Made by a program: the position numbers and the translations under genes
Notes under the pieces: generated by a model
What the model was told of the DNA's origin: nothing
What the model saw: the letters and a program-made list of their open reading frames with translations, nothing else
Databases searched by the model: none
In this document: piece by piece, positions 8,885 to 17,255 of the stretch
Numbering within the stretch: position 1 is the stretch's first letter
Layout: the number at the start of each line of letters is the position of its first letter
Assembly (NCBI RefSeq): GCF_003347665.1
Contig: NZ_QDGA01000004.1
Span: 124,001-188,000 of the forward strand
Source of the DNA: Microvirga calopogonii
GTDB lineage: Bacteria; Pseudomonadota; Alphaproteobacteria; Rhizobiales; Beijerinckiaceae
Direction of reading: 5' to 3'
Length of the DNA stretch: 64,000 nucleotides

Positions 8885-8927
8885 GTTACATAAAATTCTT
8901 GAATAAGATAATTTCTGTGACATATTA
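8885..8927 (+). promoter_or_regulatory. AT-rich putative promoter/operator of paaABCDE
   Basis: An AT-rich island in GC-rich DNA between paaX and paaA. TTGAAT (8899-8904) and ATATTA (8922-8927) are 17 bp apart, an acceptable sigma70 pair. A direct repeat GTTACATA (8885-8892) and GTGACATA (8917-8924), offset by 32 bp, brackets the promoter and could be a PaaX contact site. No experimental motif for this lineage was used. Confidence 0.4.
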
Positions 8928-9028
8928 GAAGGGCCTCCGGAGAGGCATGCCGCCTGCGCGTATGGATCTTGTCCTCGCCACCGGGCGGGAAGAGGCCGGC
9001 AAGGCTTTGAAACTCAGGGAGATGCGCC

Positions 9029-10024
9029 GTGTATGCACAGATGGTGAAGACGGGCGTCGAGCACGTCCGCTCCAAGGAGGAGATGTCTCCGGAGGAGCGG
9101 GCCTTCCAGGAGCGCGTCGATGCCGACGTCAAGATCGAGCCGAAGGAGTGGATGCCGGAGGCCTATCGCAAGACCCTGATCCGGCAGATTTCGCAGCACG
9201 CCCATTCCGAGATCATCGGCATGCAGCCGGAGGGCAACTGGATCACCCGCGCGCCGACCCTGGAGCGCAAGGCGATCCTGCTGGCCAAGGTGCAGGACGA
9301 GGCTGGTCACGGCCTTTATCTCTACTGCGCGGCCGAGACGCTGGGCGTCAGCCGCGACGAGCTCATGGAGCAGCTCAACAGCGGCAAGGCCAAGTATTCC
9401 AGCATCTTCAACTATCCGACGCTCACCTGGGCCGATATCGGCGCCATCGGCTGGCTCGTCGATGGTGCCGCGATCATGAACCAGGTGCCGCTGCAGCGCT
9501 GCTCCTACGGGCCCTATTCCCGAGCCATGATCCGCATCTGCAAGGAGGAGAGCTTCCACCAGCGTCAGGGCTATGATGCGATGACGAAGCTCGCGCGCGG
9601 GACGCCTGAGCAGAAGCAGATGGCGCAGGATGCGCTGAACCGCTGGTGGTGGCCGTCGCTCATGATGTTCGGCCCGTCCGATGCGGATTCGGTGCACAGC
9701 GCCCAATCCATGCGCTGGAAGATCAAGATCAATTCCAACGACGAGCTGCGCCAGAAATTCGTCGACCAGACGGTGCCGCAGGCCGAATACCTCGGCCTTA
9801 CCGTCCCGGATCCCGATCTCAAATGGAATGCGGAGCGCGGCCATTACGATTTCGGCGAGATCAACTGGGATGAGTTCTATCAGGTCATCGCCGGCAACGG
9901 CCCCTGCAACCGCCAGCGCCTGCGCACGCGTGTGAAGGCCTACGAAGAGGGGCAATGGGTGCGCGATGCGGCCGATGCCTATGCGGCCAAGAAAGCGGCA
10001 CGGGCAAAGGCGAAGGCTGCGTGA
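9029..10024 (+). CDS. paaA: 1,2-phenylacetyl-CoA epoxidase catalytic subunit PaaA
   Basis: The di-iron catalytic subunit of the phenylacetyl-CoA epoxidase, which adds one oxygen atom to the aromatic ring of phenylacetyl-CoA. It has 331 residues. The iron-ligand ExxH motifs are visible as QDEAGHG (E91, H94) and EESFHQRQ (E174, H177), with an earlier helix glutamate in [10 protein letters not shown]. The start is GTG at 9029, preceded by AGGGAGA (9017-9023). It is first of five tightly packed genes (A-B-C-D-E); paaB begins 14 bp after its stop. Confidence 0.97.
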   Translation: MYAQMVKTGVEHVRSKEEMSPEERAFQERVDADVKIEPKEWMPEAYRKTLIRQISQHAHSEIIGMQPEGNWITRAPTLERKAILLAKVQDEAGHGLYLYCAAETLGVSRDELMEQLNSGKAKYSSIFNYPTLTWADIGAIGWLVDGAAIMNQVPLQRCSYGPYSRAMIRICKEESFHQRQGYDAMTKLARGTPEQKQMAQDALNRWWWPSLMMFGPSDADSVHSAQSMRWKIKINSNDELRQKFVDQTVPQAEYLGLTVPDPDLKWNAERGHYDFGEINWDEFYQVIAGNGPCNRQRLRTRVKAYEEGQWVRDAADAYAAKKAARAKAKAA

Positions 10025-10038
10025 GCGGGAGAACGGGA

Positions 10039-10329
10039 ATGACCGACAAGAAGGAATGGCCTCTCTGGGAGGTGTTCATCCGCAGCCAGCACGGACTGGC
10101 GCATCGCCACGTGGGCAGCCTGCATGCGCCCGATGCCGAGATGGCGATCATGAATGCGCGCGATGTCTATACGCGCCGCAACGAGGGCGTCAGCATCTGG
10201 GTCGTGAAGGCATCCGATATTGCGGCAAGCTCCCCGAGCGAGAAGGGGCCGCTGTTCGATCCCGCCAACAGCAAGGTCTATCGCCATCCGACCTTCTACG
10301 AGATCCCAGAAGAGCTAGGACATATGTGA
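10039..10329 (+). CDS. paaB: 1,2-phenylacetyl-CoA epoxidase subunit PaaB
   Basis: A 96-residue PaaB, the small structural subunit thought to bridge the epoxidase assembly. It begins MTDKKEWPLWEVFIRSQHG and contains LAHRHVGSLHAPDAEMAI and NEGVSIWVVKA, all family hallmarks. The ATG at 10039 follows a GGGA-type ribosome site; a longer upstream reading exists but overlaps paaA. Its stop overlaps the paaC start by one base (TGATG), showing translational coupling. Confidence 0.95.
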   Translation: MTDKKEWPLWEVFIRSQHGLAHRHVGSLHAPDAEMAIMNARDVYTRRNEGVSIWVVKASDIAASSPSEKGPLFDPANSKVYRHPTFYEIPEELGHM

Positions 10330-11087
10330 TGAACGCGCAGGACGCTCTCGTCGAGTATCTTCTGCGCCTCGGGGACAATGCACTGATCCTGGGGCATCGC
10401 CTATCAGAATGGTGCGGGCATTCACCGGCCCTCGAGGAGGATCTGGCGCTCTCCAACGTTGCCCTCGACCTTATCGGTCAGACGCAGCTCTGGCTGAACC
10501 TCGCAGGCGAGATCGAAGGCAAGGGGCGGGACGCCGACAAGCTCGCTTACCTTCGCGATGCGCGCGATTTCCGCAATGTCCTTCTCGTCGAGCAGCCGAA
10601 CGGAGACTTCGCCGTCACGATGGCACGCCAGTTCTACTTCGATGCCTGGCATTACCTGCTGCTGCGCGAGCTGACCGGATCGAAGGATCCCCGCATCGCC
10701 GAGATTGCCGCGAAGGGCCTCAAGGAGGTCACGTACCATCTGGAGCGGAGTCAGGAATGGGTCCTGCGCCTCGGCGACGGCACGGAGGAAAGCCACCGCC
10801 GCATGCAGACGGCGATTGACGATCTCTGGATGTATACGGGCGAGTTGTTCGCGAGCGACGAGATCGATCGGGCCATGGTTCAGGAGGGCCTCGGCCCCGA
10901 TCTCGCGACGCTGCACGAGCCCTGGCTCGGCCTCGTTCGTGCAACGGCCGAGGAGGCGACGCTTTCCCTGCCGCAGCCTGGCTGGGCCCAGAAGGGCGGC
11001 AAGCGCGGCATCCATTCCGAGCATCTCGGCTATATCCTGGCCGATCTTCAATTCCTGCAGCGGGCCTATCCCAACGCGACGTGGTGA
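10329..11087 (+). CDS. paaC: 1,2-phenylacetyl-CoA epoxidase structural subunit PaaC
   Basis: The 252-residue partner of PaaA in the epoxidase core; PaaC subunits have a ferritin-like fold but no working di-iron centre. Seen: ALVEYLLRLGDNALILGHRL at the start, LALSNVALDLIGQTQ, MARQFYFDAWHYLLL, VTYHLERSQEWVLRLGDG, and GKRGIHSEHLGYILADLQ at the C-terminus, as in E. coli PaaC. It starts inside the paaB stop codon. The following paaD starts 14 bp beyond its stop. Confidence 0.96.
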   Translation: MNAQDALVEYLLRLGDNALILGHRLSEWCGHSPALEEDLALSNVALDLIGQTQLWLNLAGEIEGKGRDADKLAYLRDARDFRNVLLVEQPNGDFAVTMARQFYFDAWHYLLLRELTGSKDPRIAEIAAKGLKEVTYHLERSQEWVLRLGDGTEESHRRMQTAIDDLWMYTGELFASDEIDRAMVQEGLGPDLATLHEPWLGLVRATAEEATLSLPQPGWAQKGGKRGIHSEHLGYILADLQFLQRAYPNATW

Positions 11088-11101
11088 GGAGCGCGGGGTC
11101 G

Positions 11102-11614
11102 ATGATCGACAGCCTGACACGACCGGATCCGGATCAGATCAGACGCTGGTTGGAAGAGGTTCCCGACCCAGAGGTCCCCGCAGTTTCCGTCATGGATCTC
11201 GGCATCGTTCGCGATGTGCAGTGGGACAGTAACGAACTTGTCGTCGCGATCACGCCCACCTATTCGGGCTGCCCCGCGACGAGCGTCATCGCCTTCGAAA
11301 TCGAAGCGGCCCTGCGGGCGAGAGGGATCGACCGCTTGCGGATCGAGCGGCGCCTTTCGCCTCCCTGGACGACGGATTGGATTACCCGGGAAGGGCGGCG
11401 GCGATTGGAGGCCTACGGCATTGCGCCGCCGGCCGAGAATGCCGGCGGGCCGTCGCCTTTCGACCGCTTCCTGCGCAAGCCGCTGGCGATCGCCTGCCCG
11501 CGCTGCAAGTCCGAGAACACCGAACGGGTGAGCGAATTCGGGTCGACGCCGTGTAAGGCGCAGTATCGGTGCCGAGATTGTCTCGAGCCTTTCGACTACT
11601 TCAAGTGCATTTGA
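11102..11614 (+). CDS. paaD: PaaD, Fe-S assembly-type maturation factor for the epoxidase
   Basis: A 170-residue protein. It opens with a MIP18/DUF59 domain (DPEVPAVSVMDLGIVRDV, PTYSGCPATSVI) and ends with a zinc- or cluster-binding tail, CPRCKSENTERVSEFG followed by CKAQYRCRDC. The DUF59 family assists iron-sulfur cluster loading, and PaaD is needed for an active epoxidase. The start at 11102 (MIDSLTRPDP) is chosen over 11081 because GAGGAG lies just upstream and the longer form would overlap paaC. Confidence 0.93.
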   Translation: MIDSLTRPDPDQIRRWLEEVPDPEVPAVSVMDLGIVRDVQWDSNELVVAITPTYSGCPATSVIAFEIEAALRARGIDRLRIERRLSPPWTTDWITREGRRRLEAYGIAPPAENAGGPSPFDRFLRKPLAIACPRCKSENTERVSEFGSTPCKAQYRCRDCLEPFDYFKCI

Positions 11615-11630
11615 AACGAGCGGATGCTCC

Positions 11631-12707
11631 ATGACGAAGTTCTACCCTGTGACCGTTGCCGATGTGCGACGCGAAACCCGTGATGCGATCATCCTGACGC
11701 TGGACGTGCCGGATGAGCACAAGGAGGCGTTTCGCTTCTCGCCGGGGCAGTATCTGACCCTGCGCACCACCATCGACGGCGATGAGGTGCGGCGATCCTA
11801 TTCCATCTGCGCCACGCCGACGGAGGGCAGGCTCCGGGTCGGCATCAAGAAAATCGCCGGCGGCGCATTCTCCAACTGGGCGAGCGAGCAACTCGCGCCC
11901 GGGCAGGTCATCGAGGCCATGCCGCCGATGGGCAATTTCTTCGTGCCCCTTGATCAGACCCGCAAGCGTCACTTCGTGGGTTTCGCCGCAGGCAGCGGGA
12001 TCACCCCGCTTCTCAGCATCATCAAGACGACGCTGGTCGCCGAGCCGCAATCCTCCTTCACGCTGTTCTATGGCAATCGCGCTTCGAGTTCGATCATGTT
12101 CCGGGAGGAACTGGAGGATCTCAAGAACGAGCATCTCGACCGCTTCAGCCTGATCCACATTCTCAGCCGCGAGCAGCAGGACATCGATCTCTTCAACGGG
12201 CGCCTGACCAAGGAGAAATGCGACCAGCTTCTCGATCATTGGATCGACGCATCATCCATCGACACCGCTTTCATCTGCGGGCCGCAGGACATGATGCTGG
12301 GTGTCGCGCAGAGCCTCGAGGAACATGGCCTCGACAAGCGCCAGATCAAATTCGAACTCTTCGCCACCACGACGCCGACCCGCCGGCAGCGCCGGCCCGA
12401 GGAGACGGCCGCGGAGGATCGCAAGAACCTGTGCGAGGCGACCATCGTCATCGACGGGCGGGCCCGGAGCCTGACCTTCGAGAAGGGGACCGCATCTGTC
12501 CTCGACGCCGCCACGGCCGAGGGGCTTGAACTTCCCTATGCCTGCAAGGGCGGCGTCTGCTCTACCTGCCGGGCGATGCTGGTCGAAGGCGAGGTGGACA
12601 TGGATGCGAACTTCGCATTGGAGGACTACGAGATCGCGCGCGGATATATCCTGACTTGCCAGAGCTATCCCGTCAGCGACAAGATCCTGGTCGATTTCGA
12701 CAAGTGA
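11631..12707 (+). CDS. paaE: 1,2-phenylacetyl-CoA epoxidase reductase PaaE
   Basis: A 358-residue reductase that passes electrons from NAD(P)H through FAD and a plant-type 2Fe-2S cluster to PaaA. The FAD domain (about 5-105) shows RSYSICATPTEGRLRVGIKK. The nucleotide domain has GFAAGSGITPLLSIIKT and FICGPQDMM. The C-terminal ferredoxin domain (about 270-358) has the ligands in CKGGVCSTCRAML and a distant cysteine in YILTCQSYPV. It lies 16 bp after paaD, and a sixth gene encoding a PaaA-like protein follows after 16 bp. Confidence 0.96.
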   Translation: MTKFYPVTVADVRRETRDAIILTLDVPDEHKEAFRFSPGQYLTLRTTIDGDEVRRSYSICATPTEGRLRVGIKKIAGGAFSNWASEQLAPGQVIEAMPPMGNFFVPLDQTRKRHFVGFAAGSGITPLLSIIKTTLVAEPQSSFTLFYGNRASSSIMFREELEDLKNEHLDRFSLIHILSREQQDIDLFNGRLTKEKCDQLLDHWIDASSIDTAFICGPQDMMLGVAQSLEEHGLDKRQIKFELFATTTPTRRQRRPEETAAEDRKNLCEATIVIDGRARSLTFEKGTASVLDAATAEGLELPYACKGGVCSTCRAMLVEGEVDMDANFALEDYEIARGYILTCQSYPVSDKILVDFDK

Positions 12708-12723
12708 CAGGGGAGCGGCTCCC

Positions 12724-13542
12724 ATGGTCGACGAAGAGAGCATCGTCAATTTCATAGCCGGTGGCGGCCGGTTGAGTGCGCCGGAGAATGTCACGCCGCG
12801 CTATCGCGGCGAGCTCATGCGCCTGATGGCGATCTTCATCGATTCGGAGATGGCGGGCGCCTCGGGTTTCGCCGATTGCATCAACTTGGCTCCGGGACTG
12901 AAGGAGCGGATCATCGCGACCCGGATCGTCTTCGACAAGTTCAACCATGCGCGGCAGGTCCTGGACCTGATGGAGCAGTTCGGCGCCAACACGGACCAAT
13001 ATGTGGGCGCCCATCCCTGGGCATCCCGTCTCGATCGCAGCGTCAATCTCGGCACGCGACGCATGGAAGGCGACATGCGTCTCAACGTCTTTCACTATCC
13101 AATCAACGGCTGGGTCGACGCGGTCGTGATGAACTGCCTGATGGGCCAGGCCACCGTGGTGCAGCTCGACGAGCTGACTCGCGGTTCCTACCAGCCTCTT
13201 GCCGATGCTCTTAGCGACATCCTTCCCGCCGAGAAGCGCCATGCGGAGCTCGGACAACAGGGATTGCAGGCCGCCTTGGAGAGAGGGCATGACAGGACCG
13301 ATGCCCAGGCCTCGGTCAATTACTGGTATCCCCGCGTGGCCGACACCTTCGGCAGCAGCGCCTCGGATCATTTCGTCCAGCATCGGAAATACGGATTGCG
13401 CCAGAAGGGCCGGGAAGAGCTGACCGCCCAGTGGCAGAGCCTCGTCCATCCGATGCTCTCGCGCTTCGACCTTGTCGTTCCTGGGCGTGCGCTGAGCGCG
13501 GGAGTGGATTCTCCTCTTGAGCCTTCAGCTCGCCGGGGGTGA
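12724..13542 (+). CDS. PaaA/PaaC-family ferritin-like protein with altered di-iron site
   Basis: A 272-residue member of the phenylacetic-acid catabolic family (PaaA_PaaC fold), appended to the paaABCDE operon 16 bp after paaE. It keeps a helix-1 glutamate (E42 in FIDSEMAGASGF) and the second ExxH (E170, H173 in PAEKRHAELG). In the first motif the expected glutamate is lysine: FDKFNHARQV, K72 and H75, where PaaA has DEAGH. Loss of a ligand suggests a structural or regulatory subunit, or a redesigned active site. It is shorter than PaaA (331) and not a copy of PaaC. The family call is firm; the function is unknown. Confidence 0.82.
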   Translation: MVDEESIVNFIAGGGRLSAPENVTPRYRGELMRLMAIFIDSEMAGASGFADCINLAPGLKERIIATRIVFDKFNHARQVLDLMEQFGANTDQYVGAHPWASRLDRSVNLGTRRMEGDMRLNVFHYPINGWVDAVVMNCLMGQATVVQLDELTRGSYQPLADALSDILPAEKRHAELGQQGLQAALERGHDRTDAQASVNYWYPRVADTFGSSASDHFVQHRKYGLRQKGREELTAQWQSLVHPMLSRFDLVVPGRALSAGVDSPLEPSARRG

Positions 13543-13548
13543 CATCCA

Positions 13549-13642
13549 CCATGTCATCACCGGCCTCGTGCCGGTGATCTCGATCGGAAAGGTGCTGTGC
13601 TTCACAGCATCGGGATGGCCGGGACAAGCCCGGCCATGACGT
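13549..13642. repeat. Dispersed bipartite palindromic repeat, copy B
   Basis: The best preserved copy: ATCACCGGC-ctcgt-GCCGGTGAT followed by ATGGCCGGG-acaag-CCCGGCCAT, with GTCAT and ATGAC at the outer ends. It lies between the convergent PaaA-like gene and the tetR gene, where it could act as a bidirectional terminator. Confidence 0.75.
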
Positions 13643-13699
13643 GGCGGGGTCAGAGAGAATGGATCCGGGTTGCCGTAAGATGGGCTAGACGACAACCTC

Positions 13700-14335
13700 C
13701 TATTCCGCAGCGCTGACGCGCCGTGACGAGGCGGCTGGTTCCGGATGAAGATTGCGGGTTCCATCGACGATGAGCTGGGAAACGAGTTCGGCATAATCCG
13801 CGCGGGTCACTTCGCCGGTGCTCTTGAACCAGAGATAATGCCAGTTGATCATGCCGAAGAGGGACATGGTCACGGGCTTGAGCAGCTTTGTCCCCTTGAG
13901 CTGCGGCGCTACGCCCGCCACCGCATCGGAGAAGATCTTCACCAGATCGCGCTCCACCGCCTTGAGTTCGCCCTGACGCTCCGCCGGGAGCAGGCGCATG
14001 CCGTTGATCTGCACGTTGTGCTGGGCGTCGGCATCGCGATAGGCCTCGAGCAGAGCGGCGACCAATTCCTTCAGGCGCTCTGCGGGTGAGAGGTCCGGAT
14101 TGTCGGCCGCCTCCACCACCTCGAGCAGTTCCTCGAGGTGAAAGCGGATCACGTCGAAGAGCAGCTCCTCCTTGTCCCTGTAGTAGTGGTAAAGATTGGC
14201 CTTGGAGACGCCGCAGGCCTCCGCGATCTTGCTCATCGAGGCGCGGTCGTAGCCGTGCTCCGCAAAGAGTTCAGCCGAGCGATCGAGGATCGCTCGGCGC
14301 TTGTCGTCATAATCGGTGGCACGGGTGCGGGCCAT
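13700..14335 (-). CDS. TetR family regulator, probable PaaR
   Basis: A 211-residue TetR protein, last gene of the minus-strand paaG-paaI-paaK operon (9 bp after the paaK-side boundary). The N-terminal helix-turn-helix (about 28-50) reads MSKIAEACGVSKANLYHYYR. The C-terminal ligand domain shows MSLFGMINWHYLWFKSTGEV, similar to FadR/PaaR-like acyl-CoA sensors. Its likely sites are the palindromes at 17013-17034 (its own operon and the ABC transporter) and 7829-7852 (paaZ operon and paaX). The probable inducer is phenylacetyl-CoA. Both assignments are inferred from context. Confidence 0.85.
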   Translation of the reverse strand: MARTRATDYDDKRRAILDRSAELFAEHGYDRASMSKIAEACGVSKANLYHYYRDKEELLFDVIRFHLEELLEVVEAADNPDLSPAERLKELVAALLEAYRDADAQHNVQINGMRLLPAERQGELKAVERDLVKIFSDAVAGVAPQLKGTKLLKPVTMSLFGMINWHYLWFKSTGEVTRADYAELVSQLIVDGTRNLHPEPAASSRRVSAAE

Positions 14336-14344
14336 GGGACTCTT

Positions 14345-15679
14345 CTATTCTTTCGGTCTGCGGTCGATCACGCGTCTCGCCTTGCCGAGAGAGCGCTCGA
14401 TGCCTTCAGGATCGAGGACATTTACATGAGCCGTGATGCCGATGGTATCCTTGATGGACTGGCTGAGGCGCTCGGCAGCGGCTTTGCGGGTTTCAGGGTA
14501 GTCGGCATCCGGCCGGATCTCGGCCCGGATCTCCATCTGATCCATCCGGCCCTCGCGGGTCAGGATGATCTGGTAATGCCCCGACAGGGTCGGAATCGTG
14601 AGGAGCTTTTCCTCGATCTGGGTCGGGAAGACGTTGACGCCCCGGATGATCATCATGTCGTCGGTGCGGCCGGTGATCTTCTCCATGCGGCGCATGGCCC
14701 TGGCCGTGCCGGGCAGGAGGCGCGTCAGGTCCCGGGTGCGGTAGCGGATGACGGGCATGGCCTCCTTGGTGAGCGAGGTGAAGACGAGCTCGCCTTCCTC
14801 ACCGTCAGGCAGGACTTCGCCCGTTACCGGGTTGATCACCTCGGGATAAAAATGGTCTTCCCAGATGTGCAGCCCGTCCTTGCTTTCCACGCATTCGCAG
14901 GCGACGCCCGGCCCCATGACCTCTGAGAGGCCGTAGATGTCGACTGCATGGATGTCGAAGGCCTCTTCGATCTCCGCCCGCATGGCGTTCGTCCATGGCT
15001 CGGCGCCGAAGATGCCGACCTTGAGCGAGGATTGTCGCGGATCGAGCCCCTGCTTCCGGAACTCGTCGAGGATCGCCAGCATGTAGGACGGTGTGACCAT
15101 GATGATGTCGGGCTGGAAATCCTGGATCAGCTGCACCTGGCGTTCCGTCATGCCGCCCGACATGGGGATCACCATGCAGCCGAGGCGTTCGGCGCCGTAA
15201 TGTGCGCCCAATCCGCCCGTGAAGAGGCCGTAGCCATAGGCCACGTGAACCTTCATGCCTGGGCGGCCGCCGCTGGCCCTGATCGAGCGGGCCACCACGT
15301 CGGCCCAGGTGTCGATATCGCGCTTGGTGTAGCCCACGACCGTGGGCTTGCCGGTGGTGCCGGACGAGCCGTGCACGCGCGCAATCTGGTTCTGTGGAAC
15401 GGCGAACATGCCGAAGGGGTAATTGTCCCGCAGGTCGGCCTTGGTGGTGAAGGGAAACTTCGCGAGGTCGCTCAGATCCTTGAAATCGTCCGGATGAACG
15501 CCCGCCGCGTTGAACTTCGCTTTGTAGTGCGGCACGTTCTCATAGGCATGGCGCAAGGACCAGGCGAGGCGCTCGCGCTGCCAGGCGGCGAGCTCATCCC
15601 GCGATGCGAGTTCGAAACGATCGAGCTGGGCGGGCTGAGGCTTGAGTTCGGACAACTTGCGGTGCGGGATCTGGAGCAA
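14345..15679 (-). CDS. paaK: Phenylacetate-CoA ligase PaaK
   Basis: A 444-residue AMP-forming ligase that makes phenylacetyl-CoA, the entry step of the pathway. Adenylate-forming motifs are visible: VHGSSGTTGKPTVVGYTKRD (nucleotide-binding loop), DIYGLSEVMGPGVACE, and RYRTRDLTRLLPG. The C-terminal region with VNVFPTQIEEKLL and the terminal GKARRVIDRR is typical of PaaK. It starts 23 bp after paaI and precedes the tetR gene by 9 bp in one operon. Confidence 0.96.
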   Translation of the reverse strand: MLQIPHRKLSELKPQPAQLDRFELASRDELAAWQRERLAWSLRHAYENVPHYKAKFNAAGVHPDDFKDLSDLAKFPFTTKADLRDNYPFGMFAVPQNQIARVHGSSGTTGKPTVVGYTKRDIDTWADVVARSIRASGGRPGMKVHVAYGYGLFTGGLGAHYGAERLGCMVIPMSGGMTERQVQLIQDFQPDIIMVTPSYMLAILDEFRKQGLDPRQSSLKVGIFGAEPWTNAMRAEIEEAFDIHAVDIYGLSEVMGPGVACECVESKDGLHIWEDHFYPEVINPVTGEVLPDGEEGELVFTSLTKEAMPVIRYRTRDLTRLLPGTARAMRRMEKITGRTDDMMIIRGVNVFPTQIEEKLLTIPTLSGHYQIILTREGRMDQMEIRAEIRPDADYPETRKAAAERLSQSIKDTIGITAHVNVLDPEGIERSLGKARRVIDRRPKE

Positions 15680-15702
15680 GGGAACCTCCCATTCGTTCGT
15701 TC

Positions 15703-16164
15703 TTATTGCGGATTTGAGCCGAGCAGCGTGCCGGCGATGGTGCGCGAGTGTCCACGGAACTCCGCGACAACCTCGCCTTTGCCGTCGCGAACCGTCACGT
15801 CATAGATGCCTGAGCGGCCTGAGCGATTGCGTTCGACCGCATGGGCCGTGAGCCTGTCTCCCCGCCGCCCCGGCTGCAGGAACGTCACGGCACAATGCTG
15901 CGCGACCGTGCGCTGGTCGTAGGTGTTGCAGGCGAACGCGAAGGCCGAGTCGGCCAGCGTGAAGATGAAGCCGCCGTGGCAGATGCCGTGCCCGTTCGTC
16001 ATGTCGGGGCGGATCGTCATGGAGAGCACGGCCTCGCCCGGCGAGACGCGCTCGATCACCATGCCGAGCCCCTGACTTGCCTGATCCTCCGCCCACATGG
16101 CTTCGGCGCAGGCTATGGCGATTTCGTGGGAGGCGTCATCCGAGTGGTTCGATCGTGCGTCCAT
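15703..16164 (-). CDS. paaI: Hydroxyphenylacetyl-CoA-type thioesterase PaaI
   Basis: A 153-residue hotdog thioesterase. The canonical helix NGHGICHGGFIFTLADSAFA keeps HGG and the catalytic Asp of PaaI. PaaI is thought to free CoA trapped in dead-end ring-hydroxylated products. The gene begins within the paaG stop codon (TGATG, shared A at 16164) and is followed by paaK. Length and motifs match E. coli PaaI (about 140 residues). Confidence 0.94.
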   Translation of the reverse strand: MDARSNHSDDASHEIAIACAEAMWAEDQASQGLGMVIERVSPGEAVLSMTIRPDMTNGHGICHGGFIFTLADSAFAFACNTYDQRTVAQHCAVTFLQPGRRGDRLTAHAVERNRSGRSGIYDVTVRDGKGEVVAEFRGHSRTIAGTLLGSNPQ

Positions 16165-16958
16165 CAGGTTCTCCCGGTGAATTTAGGCTGCCGCTTCTCG
16201 AAGAACGCCGTGACGCCTTCGATATAGTCCGGCGTACGCCCGGCCTGTCCCTGCAGGTCGCGTTCGAGATCGAGCTGTCGGTCGAGATCGTTCGTCTCGG
16301 AGGCATCGAGCGCCTGCTTGATCAACCCGAGACCGATGGTCGGCTGAACCGCGAAATGCGCGGCGAGGCGATGCGCCTCGTCCATCAGGCTAGCATCGTC
16401 GACAGCCTTCCAGATCATGCCCCAGGCTTCGGCCTGCTCGGCGGGAACCGGCTCGGCGAGTAGCGCGAGGGCCCGCGCACGGGCCGGACCGACAAGGCGC
16501 GGCAGGAACCAGGTACCACCTGAATCCGGAACGAGGCCGAGCTTGGCAAAAGCCTGGATGAACTTGGCCGAACGCGCCGCCAGGACGAGGTCGCAGGCGA
16601 GCGCGATGTTGGCACCGGCTCCCGCGGCAACGCCGTTCACTGCGCAGATGACAGGCATCTGCAGCGCACGGAGCTTGCGAACGAGCGGATTGTAGAGGCG
16701 CTCCAGGGTGGAGGAGAGATCCGGAACCTGGCCAGGGCTGAAGACCCTGTCCGACAGATCCTGACCGGCGCAGAATCCGCGTCCGGCGCCCGTGAGGATG
16801 AGGGCGCGGCAGTTCTCGTCCGCCTCGGCATCGAGCAGGGCGGACATCAGGGCCGCATGCATCGCCTCGTTGAAGGAGTTCAGACGGTCGGGCCTGTTGA
16901 GGATGAGGACACGATAGCCCTCCCGACGCTCCGTGACGATGAGATCGTTCTCCACCAT
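16164..16958 (-). CDS. paaG: 1,2-epoxyphenylacetyl-CoA isomerase PaaG
   Basis: A 264-residue crotonase-fold enzyme that converts ring-1,2-epoxyphenylacetyl-CoA to oxepin-CoA. Seen: LTGAGRGFCAGQDLSDR (oxyanion loop), AVNGVAAGAGANIALACDLV, and KLGLVPDSGGTWFLPRLVG, with an aspartate in the position typical of PaaG isomerases. The start at 16958 follows GGGAGGG four bases upstream; the reading frame extends to 17033 but would run through the operator. It is the first gene of paaG-paaI-paaK-tetR. Confidence 0.94.
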   Translation of the reverse strand: MVENDLIVTERREGYRVLILNRPDRLNSFNEAMHAALMSALLDAEADENCRALILTGAGRGFCAGQDLSDRVFSPGQVPDLSSTLERLYNPLVRKLRALQMPVICAVNGVAAGAGANIALACDLVLAARSAKFIQAFAKLGLVPDSGGTWFLPRLVGPARARALALLAEPVPAEQAEAWGMIWKAVDDASLMDEAHRLAAHFAVQPTIGLGLIKQALDASETNDLDRQLDLERDLQGQAGRTPDYIEGVTAFFEKRQPKFTGRT

Positions 16959-17012
16959 GGCCCTCCCGAATTTTCGTTGATGGCAAGCGGGTGGTCTTGC
17001 GACTTGTTTACT

Positions 17013-17034
17013 ATTGACCAACCGTCCGGTCAAT
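17013..17034. promoter_or_regulatory. TetR (PaaR-type) operator between paaG and the ABC transporter operon
   Basis: A 22-bp palindrome with perfect 7-bp arms ATTGACC and GGTCAAT around AACCGTCC. It shares TTGACC-N-ACCG-N-CCGGT with the site at 7829-7852. Placed 55 bp before the paaG start and 222 bp before the divergent transporter gene, it could control both, including autoregulation of the tetR gene at the end of the paaG operon. Confidence 0.72.
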
Positions 17035-17255
17035 TATATTGATGGGATGAACAGCGTCAATCATCCAACACTCGGTCCTTCAGGGAGATAAGCGGGGTGG
17101 CGTGCTTGGCGGCCGACAGGATCCGCATGCAAAGCTAACGCCGGCTTTGGGGACTCCTGATCGCTTCCTTTCCGCAATGTTCCGCGGGCTCTTGGCGGCC
17201 TGAGCCATTGCGCAACAATAAAAACAGAAAACGACAACGAAACCGGAGGAGACAG

